DNA of 64,000 bases from Methanosarcina sp. MSH10X1 (GCF_004099695.1 NZ_SCHL01000003.1:208763-272762), one strand, 5' to 3'. Shown: positions 27,145 to 37,836, counted from the stretch's first letter. A program made the numbers and translations. Notes: generated by a model not told the origin, from the sequence alone.

Positions 27145-27435
27145 CAGATAGGTAAGGAAGAGGAATAAAAAGGATAGAAAGAATAGAAGATAACAGGAGT
27201 AAAGGAAAATAAAGAAAAAAATGAAAAATAAAAAAAATAAAAATAGAAATGGAAAATAAAATAAAAAGGGAAAAATAAAAATAGAAAAGGGAAATAAAAA
27301 GGGAAAACAAAGAAAAAATAAAGAAAAGAAAAACAAAGAAAAAGGAAATAAAAAGGAAAATGAAAATAGAAAAGGGAAATAAAAAGGGAAAATAAAGAAA
27401 AGAAAAATAAAGAAAAAGGGATTAGAGTAAATTAG
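27145..27435 (+). repeat. purine-only low-complexity tract (GGAAAATAAAGAAAA type)
   Basis: For about 290 bases the plus strand is nearly only A and G with a few T, built from drifting units such as GGGAAATAAAAAGGGAAAA and GAAAAATAAAGAAAAGAAAAA. It lies between the thioredoxin and zinc-ribbon genes, both on the minus strand. The minus-strand frames through it (Phe/Leu/Ile runs) are products of the tract. Confidence 0.85.
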
Positions 27436-27564
27436 AAAAAGCTGGTGGAAGGACTGAGAAACCAGTTCCGCAATTTCCGGACAGTTTTCCCAGAATTGCA
27501 CCCGATTCTTGCCCATAGATTAAAAATTCAGGGAGAGGAAATTAAGTTTCACACGGGTTCCCGT

Positions 27565-27912
27565 TTAAATTCTCTCTTCTTCGCCCTCAGGATTCATTGT
27601 TTCGCAAAAACATGTGCTGCAGATGTATCTGTCGTCAAGACATGTTTCTTTAAAGTCGACTTTGGGGCCGCCCGGCTTTGTGGTTGCCTCCCTGAATACA
27701 TAGAACTTTTCGTTGAATTCTATTGGCTGCCCGCATCTCGTACATACAAAGGGTGGATTTTCAACCGAGTCAATCGCACACTCAATGCAAATCAGATCGG
27801 ACTTATCCCCGTGGACCTCTTTGAACTTTATTGGTTTCAAATCCAGGCTAGTATCCACAACCAGTACGTCTTCCAGCAATTCCCGACCACAAATATTACA
27901 ATACTCCTTCAT
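27565..27912 (-). CDS. small multi-zinc-ribbon protein
   Basis: The 115-residue protein has four CxxC pairs: CNICGRE near residues 4-9, CIEC near 44, CTRCGQ near 56, and CSTCFC near 100. That pattern suggests two zinc ribbons. ATG 27912 is chosen because GGGAGG is 6-7 nt upstream; the longer frame to 27999 adds a non-conserved head. The middle has an acidic, strand-rich stretch. I know no function; such proteins often bind nucleic acid or act as assembly factors. Confidence 0.75.
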   Translation of the reverse strand: MKEYCNICGRELLEDVLVVDTSLDLKPIKFKEVHGDKSDLICIECAIDSVENPPFVCTRCGQPIEFNEKFYVFREATTKPGGPKVDFKETCLDDRYICSTCFCETMNPEGEEERI

Positions 27913-28200
27913 TGTGTCGCCTCCCTTATTCAGAGGATTTTTCGCCAGGCCCTGTGCTGAGCCTACACAGGGTTTCAATATCTCCGTGTTTGCACTCAAA
28001 TCATATACCCCATTTTCAGTTTATTACCCTTACTCATACCGAATCAGGCTATTTTGAGCTGTCCAATCCGGCTCAATCTTTCATACTATTGAGTTGTATT
28101 TTACCTGCCGGCATTACCCGACACACACAACAACTTAGAGAAGATCGGCCCAGAGCTGGAAAAGCAAACAATACGGAATAACAGAATAATATTTATGTTG

Positions 28201-28244
28201 ATGTTGTTTCAGAAACACTTTTCGCATTCGGATCGAAACAACAT
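28201..28244. promoter_or_regulatory. inverted repeat in the divergent promoter region
   Basis: ATGTTGTTTC (28201-28210) and GAAACAACAT (28235-28244) form a perfect 10-bp inverted repeat with a 24-nt gap. It sits between the minus-strand zinc-ribbon gene and the plus-strand HARP gene, about 260 bases before the latter. It could be an operator or the stem of a small RNA. No other gene is seen in 27913-28505. Confidence 0.45.
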
Positions 28245-28505
28245 TAGAAGACACTTAGTAAAATGCGTTTTAAACCGCTTTCTAGCCTCTGGTTTTAACT
28301 TCCCTATGGAAATATATGACCTAAAACTATATACAGTTATTGATTTTGACCAGAAACCAGGTGAATAATAGAATAAAGAGGAAGATGCATAAAAACAGAA
28401 AAAAAATAAAAAGTTGGTAATAAAGAGAATAAAACAAAGAATTTTATTGTTCCTTGATCAATACATAAGACGGGTAAAGAAGATTATTCAAAAGGGTTCG
28501 AAAAA

Positions 28506-29255
28506 ATGCTTAAGCAGAGATTTGTGCTGGACACTACAGCATTAACGGATCTGCAGACACGTGAGGTTATGGGCTACGCTTCCCTTTGCGAGGGAATGAA
28601 AGCAATTCTTGACCTGATAGCCGATGCTCGCCTGCAGTTCGGGATAAGTTGTTACGTCCCCTATCCGTCAGTGTATAAAGAGATGTATGAATTCGCAAGC
28701 CGCAATGGCTGTGACCGGGAGGTTATGGCTAAAATAGACACCTGGCTTGTGAAGAAATCTCCTGACCGGTATAGAGTTAATGTAACTTCCCAGATTTTTC
28801 ATGAATATGTTGCTTACATGCGGGAAAGGATTAACCGGGGCATGGGAGTTGCAGAAGACGCAATATGGGAGGCAGCTACTGAATGCCTCTTCATGGAGAA
28901 TCCGCAAAATAAGAAGAAAGAGTATAAGGAAGAGGTTGAAAGGGAAGTAATCGGGGGGATTATTGGCAAATTCCGGAACAAGTATCGCGCTGCCCTGAGA
29001 TATGGGATTCTTGATAGTGCTCCTGATATTGATGTTCTCATCCTTGCCAAGGAGCTTGACGCTGCAGTCATTGCAAGCGATTATGGGATTGAAAAGTGGG
29101 CGGAGCAGCTTGGAGTCCGCTTTGTGCCTGCAAACACATTTCCGATGATGATGAAAGAATATCTTAGGCATCTTCCGGAAAGTGAAAAAGAACCCGAGCC
29201 CGGAGGCGGAAACAAAAGCAAAAAAGGATCATCGGAAGAATTAGAATTCATTTAA
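28506..29255 (+). CDS. HARP-type protein-only RNase P (UPF0278 / RNA ligase partner family)
   Basis: This 249-residue PIN-domain protein opens [11 protein letters not shown], with the first catalytic aspartate at residue 9, and ends the fold with [19 protein letters not shown] and [14 protein letters not shown], which carry the other acidic residues. The family includes Aquifex aeolicus HARP, a single-protein RNase P that trims tRNA 5' leaders. Archaeal members coexist with RNA-based RNase P and were reported not to be the main RNase P in M. mazei and Haloferax. The last ~20 residues are a charged, disordered tail. No RNA ligase gene is adjacent despite the older family name. Confidence 0.92.
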   Translation: MLKQRFVLDTTALTDLQTREVMGYASLCEGMKAILDLIADARLQFGISCYVPYPSVYKEMYEFASRNGCDREVMAKIDTWLVKKSPDRYRVNVTSQIFHEYVAYMRERINRGMGVAEDAIWEAATECLFMENPQNKKKEYKEEVEREVIGGIIGKFRNKYRAALRYGILDSAPDIDVLILAKELDAAVIASDYGIEKWAEQLGVRFVPANTFPMMMKEYLRHLPESEKEPEPGGGNKSKKGSSEELEFI

Positions 29256-29532
29256 TAGCTTTATCTCGATGCCTTAATAATAAAAATAAAAAGGTTGCTG
29301 AGTAATAATTTAATAATAAGAGGACTGGGACTTAATAGAATAAAAATCTTGAACAGGGCAGACAAAAAGCCTGGAAAAATTAATCAGGGGAGTTAGCTTC
29401 AGGCTGAGTTACCGAAATTCGAATTTCAGTAAGAAACAGTGCCATTAATCGGTATCAATCTATGGGATTAACACCTTTAATGGAATTTGCCTTAAGGAAA
29501 CCGTGCCTTTAAGGAACTTGGGGGGTAAGAGT

Positions 29533-30765
29533 TTGAGAAATATAGTTATAGAAGAATTAAAAGCGTCTGAGGTTTACCGCCAGAGAGTTGAGGTTGTCGA
29601 AAGAAAGGGGCTGGGGCATCCGGACTATATCTGCGATGCTGTCATGGAACAAATTTCAGTGAGCCTGAGCCAGAAATACCTTGAAACTTTCGGGACTATC
29701 CTGCACTATAATATCGACAAAGGCATGCTTGTTGCAGGAGAAGTGGAAGGAAAGTTTCAAGGAGGCAGAATCTTAAGCCCTATGAGGCTTATCATCGGGG
29801 ACAGGGCGACTTTTGAAGCGCAGGGAATAGAAATTGACGTGCCTGAGCTTGCGGTCAGTACGGCACAGCAATGGATTCAGGATAACCTCCGCTTTGTGGA
29901 TCCTGAGAATCTCATTTACCAGGTAGAACTAAAAAAAGGTTCTGCAGAACTTACGGATATCTTTAGCAGGGGAGAGGGGATTCTCGGAGCAAACGATACT
30001 TCCGCAGCAGTCGGATATGCGCCTTTGAGCCCTACTGAAAGGCTTGTTTTTGAGTGTGAGCGGTACCTGAATTCAAGAAAGTTCAAAAAGGAATATCCTG
30101 AATCCGGAGAAGACATAAAAGTTATGGGGCTCAGGCACAGGGAAGATATGCACCTGACCGTTGCAATGCCGCTAGTGGACAGGTTTGTTGAATCTGAAGA
30201 AGAGTATTTCAAGAAAAAGATCGAATTGCATGAGCGGATAGAGGAGTTTTCTGCCGGGTTTGCAGAGAAGGCAAGGACTGAGTTCGAAGCCTGTATGTGC
30301 CTGAAACCGACGGCTTCCCTGAACACTCTGGATATTCCGGGCAGAGGGCTACGGGGAATTTATACCACTGTAACCGGCACTTCTGCAGAAGACGCAGACG
30401 GCGGGCAGGTAGGGCGCGGAAACCGCGTAAACGGAATAATTCCCTTAAACCGTCCTGTTAGCAGTGAAGCGGCAGCAGGTAAAAATCCTGTGAGCCACAT
30501 AGGAAAGGTTTACAACCTTCTTTCCCACAGGATTGCAGCCAGGATCTATAGAGAAGTGCCTGATGTTTCCGAAGTGTATGTCTGGCTGTTGAGTGAGATA
30601 GGGACTCCAATCGACCAGCCTCAGATTGCAACTGCTCAGTTGATAATGGAGAAAGGGTCTGCCAGCGAAGTGGAAAAGGAAGCAGCCGAAGTAATGGAAA
30701 AGGAACTTGAGAATATACAGGCTTTTTCAATGGAACTGGTTGCAGGAAAATGCCCTGTCTGCTGA
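29533..30765 (+). CDS. mat: S-adenosylmethionine synthetase, archaeal type
   Basis: The protein of about 410 residues makes SAM from methionine and ATP. It contains the archaeal MAT marks [34 protein letters not shown] and [19 protein letters not shown], and a C-terminal [15 protein letters not shown]. The archaeal enzymes are very divergent from bacterial MetK. The start is taken as TTG 29533, which lies 7 nt after GGGGGG; a GTG at 29503 would add ten non-conserved residues and lacks an RBS. It stands alone. Confidence 0.95.
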   Translation: MRNIVIEELKASEVYRQRVEVVERKGLGHPDYICDAVMEQISVSLSQKYLETFGTILHYNIDKGMLVAGEVEGKFQGGRILSPMRLIIGDRATFEAQGIEIDVPELAVSTAQQWIQDNLRFVDPENLIYQVELKKGSAELTDIFSRGEGILGANDTSAAVGYAPLSPTERLVFECERYLNSRKFKKEYPESGEDIKVMGLRHREDMHLTVAMPLVDRFVESEEEYFKKKIELHERIEEFSAGFAEKARTEFEACMCLKPTASLNTLDIPGRGLRGIYTTVTGTSAEDADGGQVGRGNRVNGIIPLNRPVSSEAAAGKNPVSHIGKVYNLLSHRIAARIYREVPDVSEVYVWLLSEIGTPIDQPQIATAQLIMEKGSASEVEKEAAEVMEKELENIQAFSMELVAGKCPVC

Positions 30766-30849
30766 GAACTGCTCAGTTGGGAAAACTTTATGCATTTTTG
30801 ATAAACCATTTCAGAAAAAAAGTTTTGAATCAGCTTAGCCGGGGACGGA

Positions 30850-31719
30850 TTATACCCCGGCAATAAAAGCAATAAGAGCAAAGAACATACCGATTTTAAA
30901 CATTTTTGAAGATTTCGCAGGATTGTTCCGAACCAGAATCTGGTATATGGCTGCAAATAATCCCAGGTCTGCCAGAAGAACAAGATAAAGATAACGTGAA
31001 CCAAGTATAGACATGAGGTAGGGAAGAGGGCTTAAAAATACAGCAACAAATCCAATAAACGCTGCCATATAGCCTGCTTTTTTCGCTCCTATCCTGAGAG
31101 GCAGGGTATCTGCTCCTTCCATTTTATCCCCTTCCACGTCTTCAATATCTTTTACAATTTCTCTGGCAGTAATCGCAAGGGCTGCAAGCAGGAAGAGTAC
31201 GGAAAGGGCTTTTAATCCTTCAAACCCGAAAATCGAGGCTCCGAATAGAAAGGTTGAGCCTGTGAGATAACCTATGCTCAGGTTTCCTAAAAGGGGAGTT
31301 CCTTTGAGAGTTTTTGCATAGAAGATAAGCAGCAGGGAATTAAACAGTGCGATAAACCCGCAAATAGGGTTGATTGAGAAAGCCAGAAGCGTCCCCAGAG
31401 CAAACAGTAAATAAGAGAAATAAAGGGCTTCCTTTAATTTTATCCTGCCTGAAGGAATAGGTCTGTCAGGGCGATTTATTGAGTCTATCCTGATGTCAAA
31501 ATAATCATTAATAGTATTTCCTGCGCCTGAAATCGCGAATACGGCCAGGAATATAAAGCCTGAAGCAAGGAAAGGGAATTCTTCAGGGTTATAAGAGCCA
31601 GGAGCATCCGAGGTCAGGATATTAAAAGCTATCAGTGTTCCGATTACGGCTGCAAAACCCGCCATCAGGCAGTTACCGTATCTCATAATTTCCAGGTATA
31701 TGCGTACGCCTGCAGACAT
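30850..31719 (-). CDS. digeranylgeranylglyceryl phosphate synthase (UbiA family)
   Basis: The 289-residue membrane protein has eight or nine helices and the two Asp-rich motifs of UbiA prenyltransferases: [20 protein letters not shown] near residues 68-87 and [14 protein letters not shown] near 195-208. In archaea this enzyme joins the second geranylgeranyl chain to GGGP, the key step of ether-lipid formation. It faces the SAM synthetase tail-to-tail. Length and motif spacing agree with the DGGGPS group rather than with quinone-type UbiA. Confidence 0.9.
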   Translation of the reverse strand: MSAGVRIYLEIMRYGNCLMAGFAAVIGTLIAFNILTSDAPGSYNPEEFPFLASGFIFLAVFAISGAGNTINDYFDIRIDSINRPDRPIPSGRIKLKEALYFSYLLFALGTLLAFSINPICGFIALFNSLLLIFYAKTLKGTPLLGNLSIGYLTGSTFLFGASIFGFEGLKALSVLFLLAALAITAREIVKDIEDVEGDKMEGADTLPLRIGAKKAGYMAAFIGFVAVFLSPLPYLMSILGSRYLYLVLLADLGLFAAIYQILVRNNPAKSSKMFKIGMFFALIAFIAGV

Positions 31720-32400
31720 TAGAAGAAAGCAGTATTATAAAGTATTAAAGGTATCGGATTTTTCCACCCGAATTGTGCCTCAGGATCGCAGGAAATCGAA
31801 GTTTTTCAGAGAGTTGCCATGTAAAGGTTGGTATTAGAGAATAAAGCTACAGAGAATAAAGCTACTGTCAACCCTGAGTCGATATGATGGAGAAAGACAG
31901 CTTCGAGAAGGAAGAAATCCGATTAGCGCGAAAGTGGAAAGATCCATATTATCTATCTCTCGAATTATTGAATTCTCCGATGTATTTATTTAAAATTGTG
32001 CGATGTAAGAGAAAACTTCACAGATGGATGCACGGATATTGAATCAAAGGAAATTTATAGTAACTTTAAGGTAACATACTAATCAAAAAGATAATATTAA
32101 GTAAGACAGGGTTTTATGTCTTGCCGTTTTCCCCTTTGATATATATTGAGGGTTAGCCAGTTTCAATAGAAAAGCAAATGCAGGCAATGCCTGTGGAGCT
32201 TAAATAGAGTCTGTTTCGATCTTAAGCAAATCAGGATACTAATAGAAACAGAAAATGTACTGGATCAGGCATCTATTGGAAAAGATTTACCTATTCAAGA
32301 TCTTAAATTTTATCTTTATGAGTTAGATAATTAGCGTTCAATAAGTTAAGAAAGTACCGGAAACTTCTATTTACTTATGTGTGGGTGGAGGCCAATAAAA
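31720..32400. other. intergenic region, no gene seen
   Basis: This is a 681-base AT-rich spacer between two divergent genes. Stop codons break all frames. It should hold promoters for both neighbours, and GGTGGAGG at 32385-32392 is the ribosome site of the next gene. No repeat or RNA gene recognised. Confidence 0.4.
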
Positions 32401-34134
32401 ATGAAAACTGATTTTTTTAGTTTTTTGATTTATATATTAGTGATAATGCTAATAATTCCTGGAGCGATTTCCGGCATGGCATCTGCTGTATACCAGGAAC
32501 CCGGAGATAGTGGAAGTTTAGATAGCGGAGACTCAAATCTAGATGCAGCAAACTCAGACACAGGAGATTCAGGTTCAGATACCGGAGACTTAACGTCTGA
32601 TAACGGGGACTCGGATTCCGGCTCAGATGATGGATCAGATGATGGATCAGATGATGGATCAGATGATGGATCAGATGATGGATCAGATGATGGATCAGAT
32701 GATGGAGATTCGGACTCTGGTTCAGACGATGGAAACTCAGATTCCGGGTCAGAGAATGAAGATTCAGACACAGGCTCAGATGATGGAAACTCAGATTCCG
32801 GGTCAGAGAATGGAGACTCGGACGCCGGATCGGACAGTGGGAACTCAGATTCCGACAACGAAGATCCAGATGATGGAGATTCGGATCCCGATTCAGACGG
32901 TGGGAATTCGGGTTCCGATCAAGATAATGGAGATGCAGGCTCCGGAGCAGATGATGGAGATTCAGATCCCGGCTCAGACGGAGGGGATTCGGACGCCGGT
33001 CAGGATAATGAAAATCCAGGTTCCGGACCAGATGATGGAGATTCAGACCCCGATTCAGATGGTGGGAATCCGGACTCCGGATCAGATAGTGGAGATTCAG
33101 GTTCCGGATCAGATGATGGAGACTCAGACACCGAGAATTTGAATACAGGCTCGGACACAGGAGATTCCGGTTCAAACAGTGGAAACTCAAATACGGATGA
33201 CACAGAAAATTCAGGCACAGAAAAACCGGACACCGTAACTTCAGATGGAGGGAATTCTGATACCCAGAACTCAGGTAACCAGAGTTCAGGTAAGAATTCA
33301 GATACCGGAAGTTCCAGTACTCAAAATGAGGGTTCCAATTCTTCTTCCGGTAGTTCATCCTCTTCTACCAATTTATCCTCTTCTACAAATTCATCTTCCT
33401 CAAACAATTCGTCCTCTTCTGACAGCTCGTCTTCTAGCGGTTGGGGAATGAATCTGGTTTCCAGCGAGGACGTGAGCAATATCGCCGTCAAGGAACTTGC
33501 CACTCGAAGTGTTATGAGTGGTTATCCTGTAAAGTTTGATTTTGTGGAAAATGTCACATGCATTACTTATATCAAATTTGATCCAAAGAAGACATTCAGG
33601 AGAACGACGACAATTGTAGAGGAACTTAAAAGCCAATCCACTCTAGTCCCGACATCTCCTTCCGGCACGGTATATAAGCATGTAAATATCTGGATAGGAG
33701 ATAAAGGGGCAGGACTTCCTACTTCCATCAGAAACGGGCTTATAGAGTTTAAAGTTGAAAAGTCGTGGATTAAAGATGAGAGTATTAATGAGACCCTTAT
33801 AACCCTTCAAAGGTATGATGAAGATTGGCAGCCTCTTTACACGGAGAAGGTCAGAGAAGATGATAGTTACGTTTACTTTGAAGCTGAGACCCCTGGCTAT
33901 TCCTTCTTTGCAATAACGGAGTATGCCGGGAATGGAAAAGAGATCAGGGGCGCTAATAAAATACATGAAACCCTCAGAAGCTTTGGAAGCGAAGGAAGGG
34001 CGGCTCTGTACGGAAACGCCGGAGAGAATAGTAGAATCAAGAATCCTATGGGAACAGCCAGAGTATTTATGGCAATTTCCTTACCGCTCTTCATGATTAT
34101 TGCCGGATATTGCGTATTAAAGAAAAAGATTTGA
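32401..34134 (+). CDS. Asp/Ser/Gly-repeat cell-surface protein with PGF-pre-PGF domain
   Basis: This 577-residue protein has a signal peptide (residues 1-27), then about 300 residues of DSGSDDG-type repeats (strongly acidic), a Ser/Asn stretch, a globular domain at about 353-510 and one C-terminal helix (about 550-573) with KKKI tail. The globular domain (SGYPVKFDFVENVTCITYIKF to TPGYSFFAITEY) matches the PGF-pre-PGF domain of Methanosarcina S-layer-associated proteins. ATG 32401 has GGTGGAGG 8 nt upstream. The repeats could bind calcium or act as a charged stalk. Confidence 0.85.
   Translation: MKTDFFSFLIYILVIMLIIPGAISGMASAVYQEPGDSGSLDSGDSNLDAANSDTGDSGSDTGDLTSDNGDSDSGSDDGSDDGSDDGSDDGSDDGSDDGSDDGDSDSGSDDGNSDSGSENEDSDTGSDDGNSDSGSENGDSDAGSDSGNSDSDNEDPDDGDSDPDSDGGNSGSDQDNGDAGSGADDGDSDPGSDGGDSDAGQDNENPGSGPDDGDSDPDSDGGNPDSGSDSGDSGSGSDDGDSDTENLNTGSDTGDSGSNSGNSNTDDTENSGTEKPDTVTSDGGNSDTQNSGNQSSGKNSDTGSSSTQNEGSNSSSGSSSSSTNLSSSTNSSSSNNSSSSDSSSSSGWGMNLVSSEDVSNIAVKELATRSVMSGYPVKFDFVENVTCITYIKFDPKKTFRRTTTIVEELKSQSTLVPTSPSGTVYKHVNIWIGDKGAGLPTSIRNGLIEFKVEKSWIKDESINETLITLQRYDEDWQPLYTEKVREDDSYVYFEAETPGYSFFAITEYAGNGKEIRGANKIHETLRSFGSEGRAALYGNAGENSRIKNPMGTARVFMAISLPLFMIIAGYCVLKKKI
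32623..32706 (+). repeat. seven exact 12-bp tandem repeats (TCAGATGATGGA)
   Basis: Seven identical copies, in frame, encode SDDG units inside the surface protein. Exact identity in a region where neighbouring units have drifted points to very recent expansion. Confidence 0.95.
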
Positions 34135-34256
34135 GAAAGGAATAAAATCAGATGGAGTATGTGAGATTTTTATTTTCGCTGCTCCTCATTATTTTTTTCT
34201 CGTTATAACAATTTGAGTAAACCATGAAAAACAGCAAGGTTTAAAGCACTGGCTTC

Positions 34257-35171
34257 TTATCGGATTTTTACCGCTAGCATACGGTCAAGCGCTTTTTTTG
34301 CCCTCACCCTGATATCGCAGGGAACAGTCACTCTGTTCTGCATTGTTTCAAGGGATATCAGAACTCTTTCAAGATTGATCATTTTCATGCTCGGGCAGCA
34401 GGCAAATTCTGAAATACAGTAGTATTTCTTTTCAGGAGCCGCTTTATGGAGGCCGTGGAGAAGTCCGCATTCCGTACCTATGATAAACTCCTTTGCGGGG
34501 GAGTTTTTTGCATACGTTACCATCCCTCGCGTACTTGCTATATGGTCTGCAAGCTTCAGAACCTCAGGGCGGCACTCAGGATGTGCAATAAACTTAGCCT
34601 CAGGATGTTTTTCCTTCATTTTCAGGACATCTTCTCTAAGGATCTGATGATGAGTGGGGCAGTGCCCTTCCCAGGGAATAATTTTTTTGTCAGTCCGGGC
34701 TTCAACGTAGGCAGCCAGATTTTTATCTGGCACAAAGATAACCTCACCGGCTTCCAGGGAGTTTACTACCTCAACGGCATTTGCAGACGTACAGCAGATA
34801 TAAGATTCAGCCTTGATAGCAGCCGAGGTGTTAACATAGCAGACAACAGGGGCATCAGGATGCTTTTCTTTTTCTTTTCTGAGACCTTCGATATCCACCA
34901 TATCTGCCATAGGGCAGGTGGCATCGACTTCCGGCAAAATGACAGTTTTATCCGGACAGAGAATTGCAGCGCTTTCTCCCATAAAATGGACACCGCAAAA
35001 GACAATAACATCAGCAGTCTGATGGACAGCCTCCTGGCTCAGGCCGAGAGAGTCTCCGACAAAATCTGCAATATCCTGAACCTCAGGACGGGAATAATAA
35101 TGAGCAAGAATTACTGCATTTCGTTTTAGTTTGAGTTCTTTGATCCTTTCGATAAGCTCTGCTTGCTGCAT
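34257..35171 (-). CDS. nadA: quinolinate synthase A
   Basis: The 304-residue enzyme condenses iminoaspartate with dihydroxyacetone phosphate to quinolinate. It shows [20 protein letters not shown] near residues 22-41, the three cluster cysteines in VDATCPMAD (about 85), [11 protein letters not shown] and FACCPSMKM, and the HPECRPEV block. Length matches archaeal NadA. It lies on the same strand as nadX, about 440 bases downstream of it, so separate promoters are likely. Confidence 0.95.
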   Translation of the reverse strand: MQQAELIERIKELKLKRNAVILAHYYSRPEVQDIADFVGDSLGLSQEAVHQTADVIVFCGVHFMGESAAILCPDKTVILPEVDATCPMADMVDIEGLRKEKEKHPDAPVVCYVNTSAAIKAESYICCTSANAVEVVNSLEAGEVIFVPDKNLAAYVEARTDKKIIPWEGHCPTHHQILREDVLKMKEKHPEAKFIAHPECRPEVLKLADHIASTRGMVTYAKNSPAKEFIIGTECGLLHGLHKAAPEKKYYCISEFACCPSMKMINLERVLISLETMQNRVTVPCDIRVRAKKALDRMLAVKIR

Positions 35172-35611
35172 TGGACCACCTGGTTTTTGAAATAAGATCC
35201 GGAAAATAAGGTCCGGGTCTGAGATTGAAGATCAGTTTGAAATAATCCAGTTTTAATTTAATAACAGGGAAATAGACGAAAAAAGAGTTCAGCAACGGAA
35301 ATCCTATCCAGCGTGTTCTTTTTTTCAAACGTGTCATTTGCTCCTGAGAACTTAGGAGCTTAACTCTCCCGCACTATATAATATTTGTGAACCACCTGAG
35401 TCCAGTCTCGCCCGAGTACAGTCCGGGAGGACGGCCCAACATGCGTCTAAAAATATTAAGGATTAGGTTAGCTAGCTTTCCTCTTCAGGCTGACTAGTTT
35501 ATGAGTGAGTAGTTTTCTTTTTTTGTTCAGATGTACCCGGGTGAGGAATATTGCATTCCAGACTAAAAATCGGGTGAGACGGCAAGTTAATTTCTTATCT
35601 TTTCTGCCATA
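35172..35611. other. intergenic region, nadX to nadA
   Basis: These 440 bases hold the nadA promoter and the nadX 3' end. A small palindrome GCTCCT-GAGAACTT-AGGAGC lies near 35340-35359. No supported gene is seen. Confidence 0.35.
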
Positions 35612-36427
35612 TCAGGTTCCTATCTGGACCGGGTTCAGGATTTTTTTCAGGGTTGAGATTGCAGAAAGGGCTGCAAGGTAACTGGTTTTCGGGTTTTCCG
35701 GGGAGGGAACATTTTCGATTCTGGTAAAGAATTTACCGAATTCGCCTTCTACGGTTATCTCGTGCACGTTTCTGGTCAGGGAAGGGTCGGCGATTACCTT
35801 CACCCTCGTCCGCTCAAAGCCTATGCCTGCAAGGCTTATCGTGGCTGCGACGTTTACATTTGCAGGGAAGGCTTTAACGGCTTCCGAGGCAGTCCCTTCA
35901 AAAAGCAGGGTTTCTCTCTCGATCTTTTCAAGCTCTACTCCCAGAGCTTCGATATGAGGAGCTCCTGCGAGGCTCAGAGGCGGTTTTCTGGTGGTGAGGG
36001 TAACTGAGGAAATTTCTGCTGCAGACGCGGAGTTAATGCCGTCTATACTGGCAACTGCACCTGAGGGGAAATAGAGTTTGCAGTTGTGCTGTTCCGCAAG
36101 CCTGAAGAGCCTTTTCCGGAGCTCTTCATCTGCAAGCGCGCCTACACTGAGCACCATTACGTCACATCCGGCTTCCAGAGCCTTGGGTACTATGAATCTG
36201 ACAGCACTCTGAGAGGCACTTTCTACAACAAGATCTACATTTTGCAGTAATTCTTCAATTCCCATATAACCAGGGCTGCACCTTTCCAGGGAGGCTGCAA
36301 GTTCAAGGGCTTTGTTATGAGAAGAGTCCGAAAGAGCATACAACTCCGCATTAACAGCCCCAGTATCAATAGCCCTGCAAATCTGTCCACCAATAAATCC
36401 GCAACCAATAATTCCTATTTTCAGCAT
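35612..36427 (-). CDS. nadX: L-aspartate dehydrogenase
   Basis: This 271-residue enzyme makes iminoaspartate with NAD(P)+, replacing the oxygen-dependent NadB. The Rossmann loop is MLKIGIIGCGFIGGQICRAI. Then come VVESASQSAVRFIVPKALEAG, FPSGAVASIDGINSA and ATISLAGIGFERTRVKVIADP, typical of NadX. ATG 36427 has GGAG 7-8 nt upstream; the frame continues to 36514 with a non-conserved head. It diverges from nadC, with NadA, NadX and NadC completing NaMN synthesis in this window. Confidence 0.93.
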   Translation of the reverse strand: MLKIGIIGCGFIGGQICRAIDTGAVNAELYALSDSSHNKALELAASLERCSPGYMGIEELLQNVDLVVESASQSAVRFIVPKALEAGCDVMVLSVGALADEELRKRLFRLAEQHNCKLYFPSGAVASIDGINSASAAEISSVTLTTRKPPLSLAGAPHIEALGVELEKIERETLLFEGTASEAVKAFPANVNVAATISLAGIGFERTRVKVIADPSLTRNVHEITVEGEFGKFFTRIENVPSPENPKTSYLAALSAISTLKKILNPVQIGT

Positions 36428-36676
36428 TCCAGTCTCCTGAGAAACAGTCAATAGATTTGAAATTATCTTTAGGTTTAAATTATTTTTAGGCTTATTTCTA
36501 GCGACAGGCTTCATAAGCCCGAGAACAGGGATACTGTATTCCGTTCCCTATCTTTAAATCTTCTGCTAGACCTCTTTAGTAGAAACCTGCCGTTCTTTAA
36601 CGGTTTATACGGAATCCGGCAGCAAAGGCACCGTACCTCTTATAAATTCGGGGAACATAACATAGCAGGGTAAAAC

Positions 36677-37501
36677 ATGTTTATTAAAGAAGTTGAAAGC
36701 TTTATAGAAGAAGACCTGGGTTACGATGATGTTTCGTGTACTATTGTCCCGGACAGACCTGTAGAAGCCATTATTTTTACTAAAGAAGCCTGTATCATTG
36801 CCGGAACTAAAGAAGCCGGATCGATTTTTTCCTATCTTGGGATTCAGGCTGAAACCACACTTAAGGATGGAGACCGGGTAAAAGAAGGCGAGATAATTTT
36901 CAGGCTAAAGGGAGGAGCTGTATCCATTCTGAGAGCAGAGAGGCTTGCGCTTAATTTCCTGGGCCACCTTAGCGGGATTGCAACCCTTACCAGAGCCTGT
37001 GTTGATACGGTAAGGAGATACTCGGAGACTACAAGGGTAGCCTGCACCAGGAAAACCACTCCAGGCATAAGGAAATTCGAAAAACTGGCTGTAGCCGCAG
37101 GTGGAGGGGACACCCACAGGTTCAACCTTTCAGATTCGCTTATGATTAAAGATAACCACGTCAAACTGATGGGAATAGAAGCCGCAATTGAGGCCGCAAA
37201 AAGCACCAGCTTCACCCGGAAGATAGAAGTTGAGGTAGAATCTGCAGAAGACGCCGTGTTAGCTGCAAAACTCGGAGCCGATATTATAATGCTGGACAAC
37301 ATGCAGCCAGAAATTGTCCGGAGAACGCTGGATATACTTAAAGGAAAGGGACTTAGAGAATCCGTTATTGTAGAAGCATCCGGAGGGATTTCCCAGGTAA
37401 ATCTTGAGAGCTATGCAAAAACAGGAGTGGATGTAATATCCATGGGTTCTCTTATCCATAAATCAAGCTGGATAGATCTCAGCCTGGAGATAGTCAGTTG
37501 A
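36677..37501 (+). CDS. nadC: nicotinate-nucleotide pyrophosphorylase (quinolinate phosphoribosyltransferase)
   Basis: This 274-residue protein has the QPRTase signature VACTRKTTPGIRKFEKLAV, then GGGDTHRFNLSDSLMIKDNH and EVEVESAEDAVLAAKLGADI. It converts quinolinate and PRPP to nicotinate mononucleotide. It is divergent from nadX with a 250-base shared spacer. Length and motifs are complete. Confidence 0.95.
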   Translation: MFIKEVESFIEEDLGYDDVSCTIVPDRPVEAIIFTKEACIIAGTKEAGSIFSYLGIQAETTLKDGDRVKEGEIIFRLKGGAVSILRAERLALNFLGHLSGIATLTRACVDTVRRYSETTRVACTRKTTPGIRKFEKLAVAAGGGDTHRFNLSDSLMIKDNHVKLMGIEAAIEAAKSTSFTRKIEVEVESAEDAVLAAKLGADIIMLDNMQPEIVRRTLDILKGKGLRESVIVEASGGISQVNLESYAKTGVDVISMGSLIHKSSWIDLSLEIVS

Positions 37502-37836
37502 TAGTTCTTTTCAGGAAGTCATGGGAAGGAATATAAAATATAAAAACGGAGATAAGAGAGACAGGAAAATCATAAAATCCATGTTATTAATAGGTAAGGA
37601 ACAGGATCCGTTATCGTTAGAATTCGTTCTGCAACCGAATTCACAGGTTTAAAAGTTCATTCTCACATTTTTCTTTTAAAGAGAAGAAAAAGAAAAGATC
37701 ACAAACTTTATATCTGCTTTTGTTGAAGATATTTAAGGTCAAGGGAGTAGGATTACTGTTAAAACAGCTTATCTAAAACATTCAGGTAATAACCTGCTGT
37801 AGACAGGCTTTTTTATCAGGTCTTTGGGGTAAAGAA
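37502..37836. other. intergenic region before the 37837 gene
   Basis: There are 335 bases without a supported gene. CCTG-CTGTAGA-CAGG followed by CTTTTTT at about 37792-37813 looks like a weak hairpin plus T-run, close before the next RBS (GGGG at 37825-37829). It may be an attenuator-like element or chance. Confidence 0.3.

Noticed and set aside
27047..27516. Phe/Leu/Ile-rich minus-strand frames
   Set aside because: They are translations of the purine-only tract; low complexity and no start signal.
32417..33358. 313-codon minus-strand frame opposite the acidic repeats
   Set aside because: Antisense by-product of the GATGATGGATCA-type repeats, rich in His/Asn/Leu; no RBS or domain.
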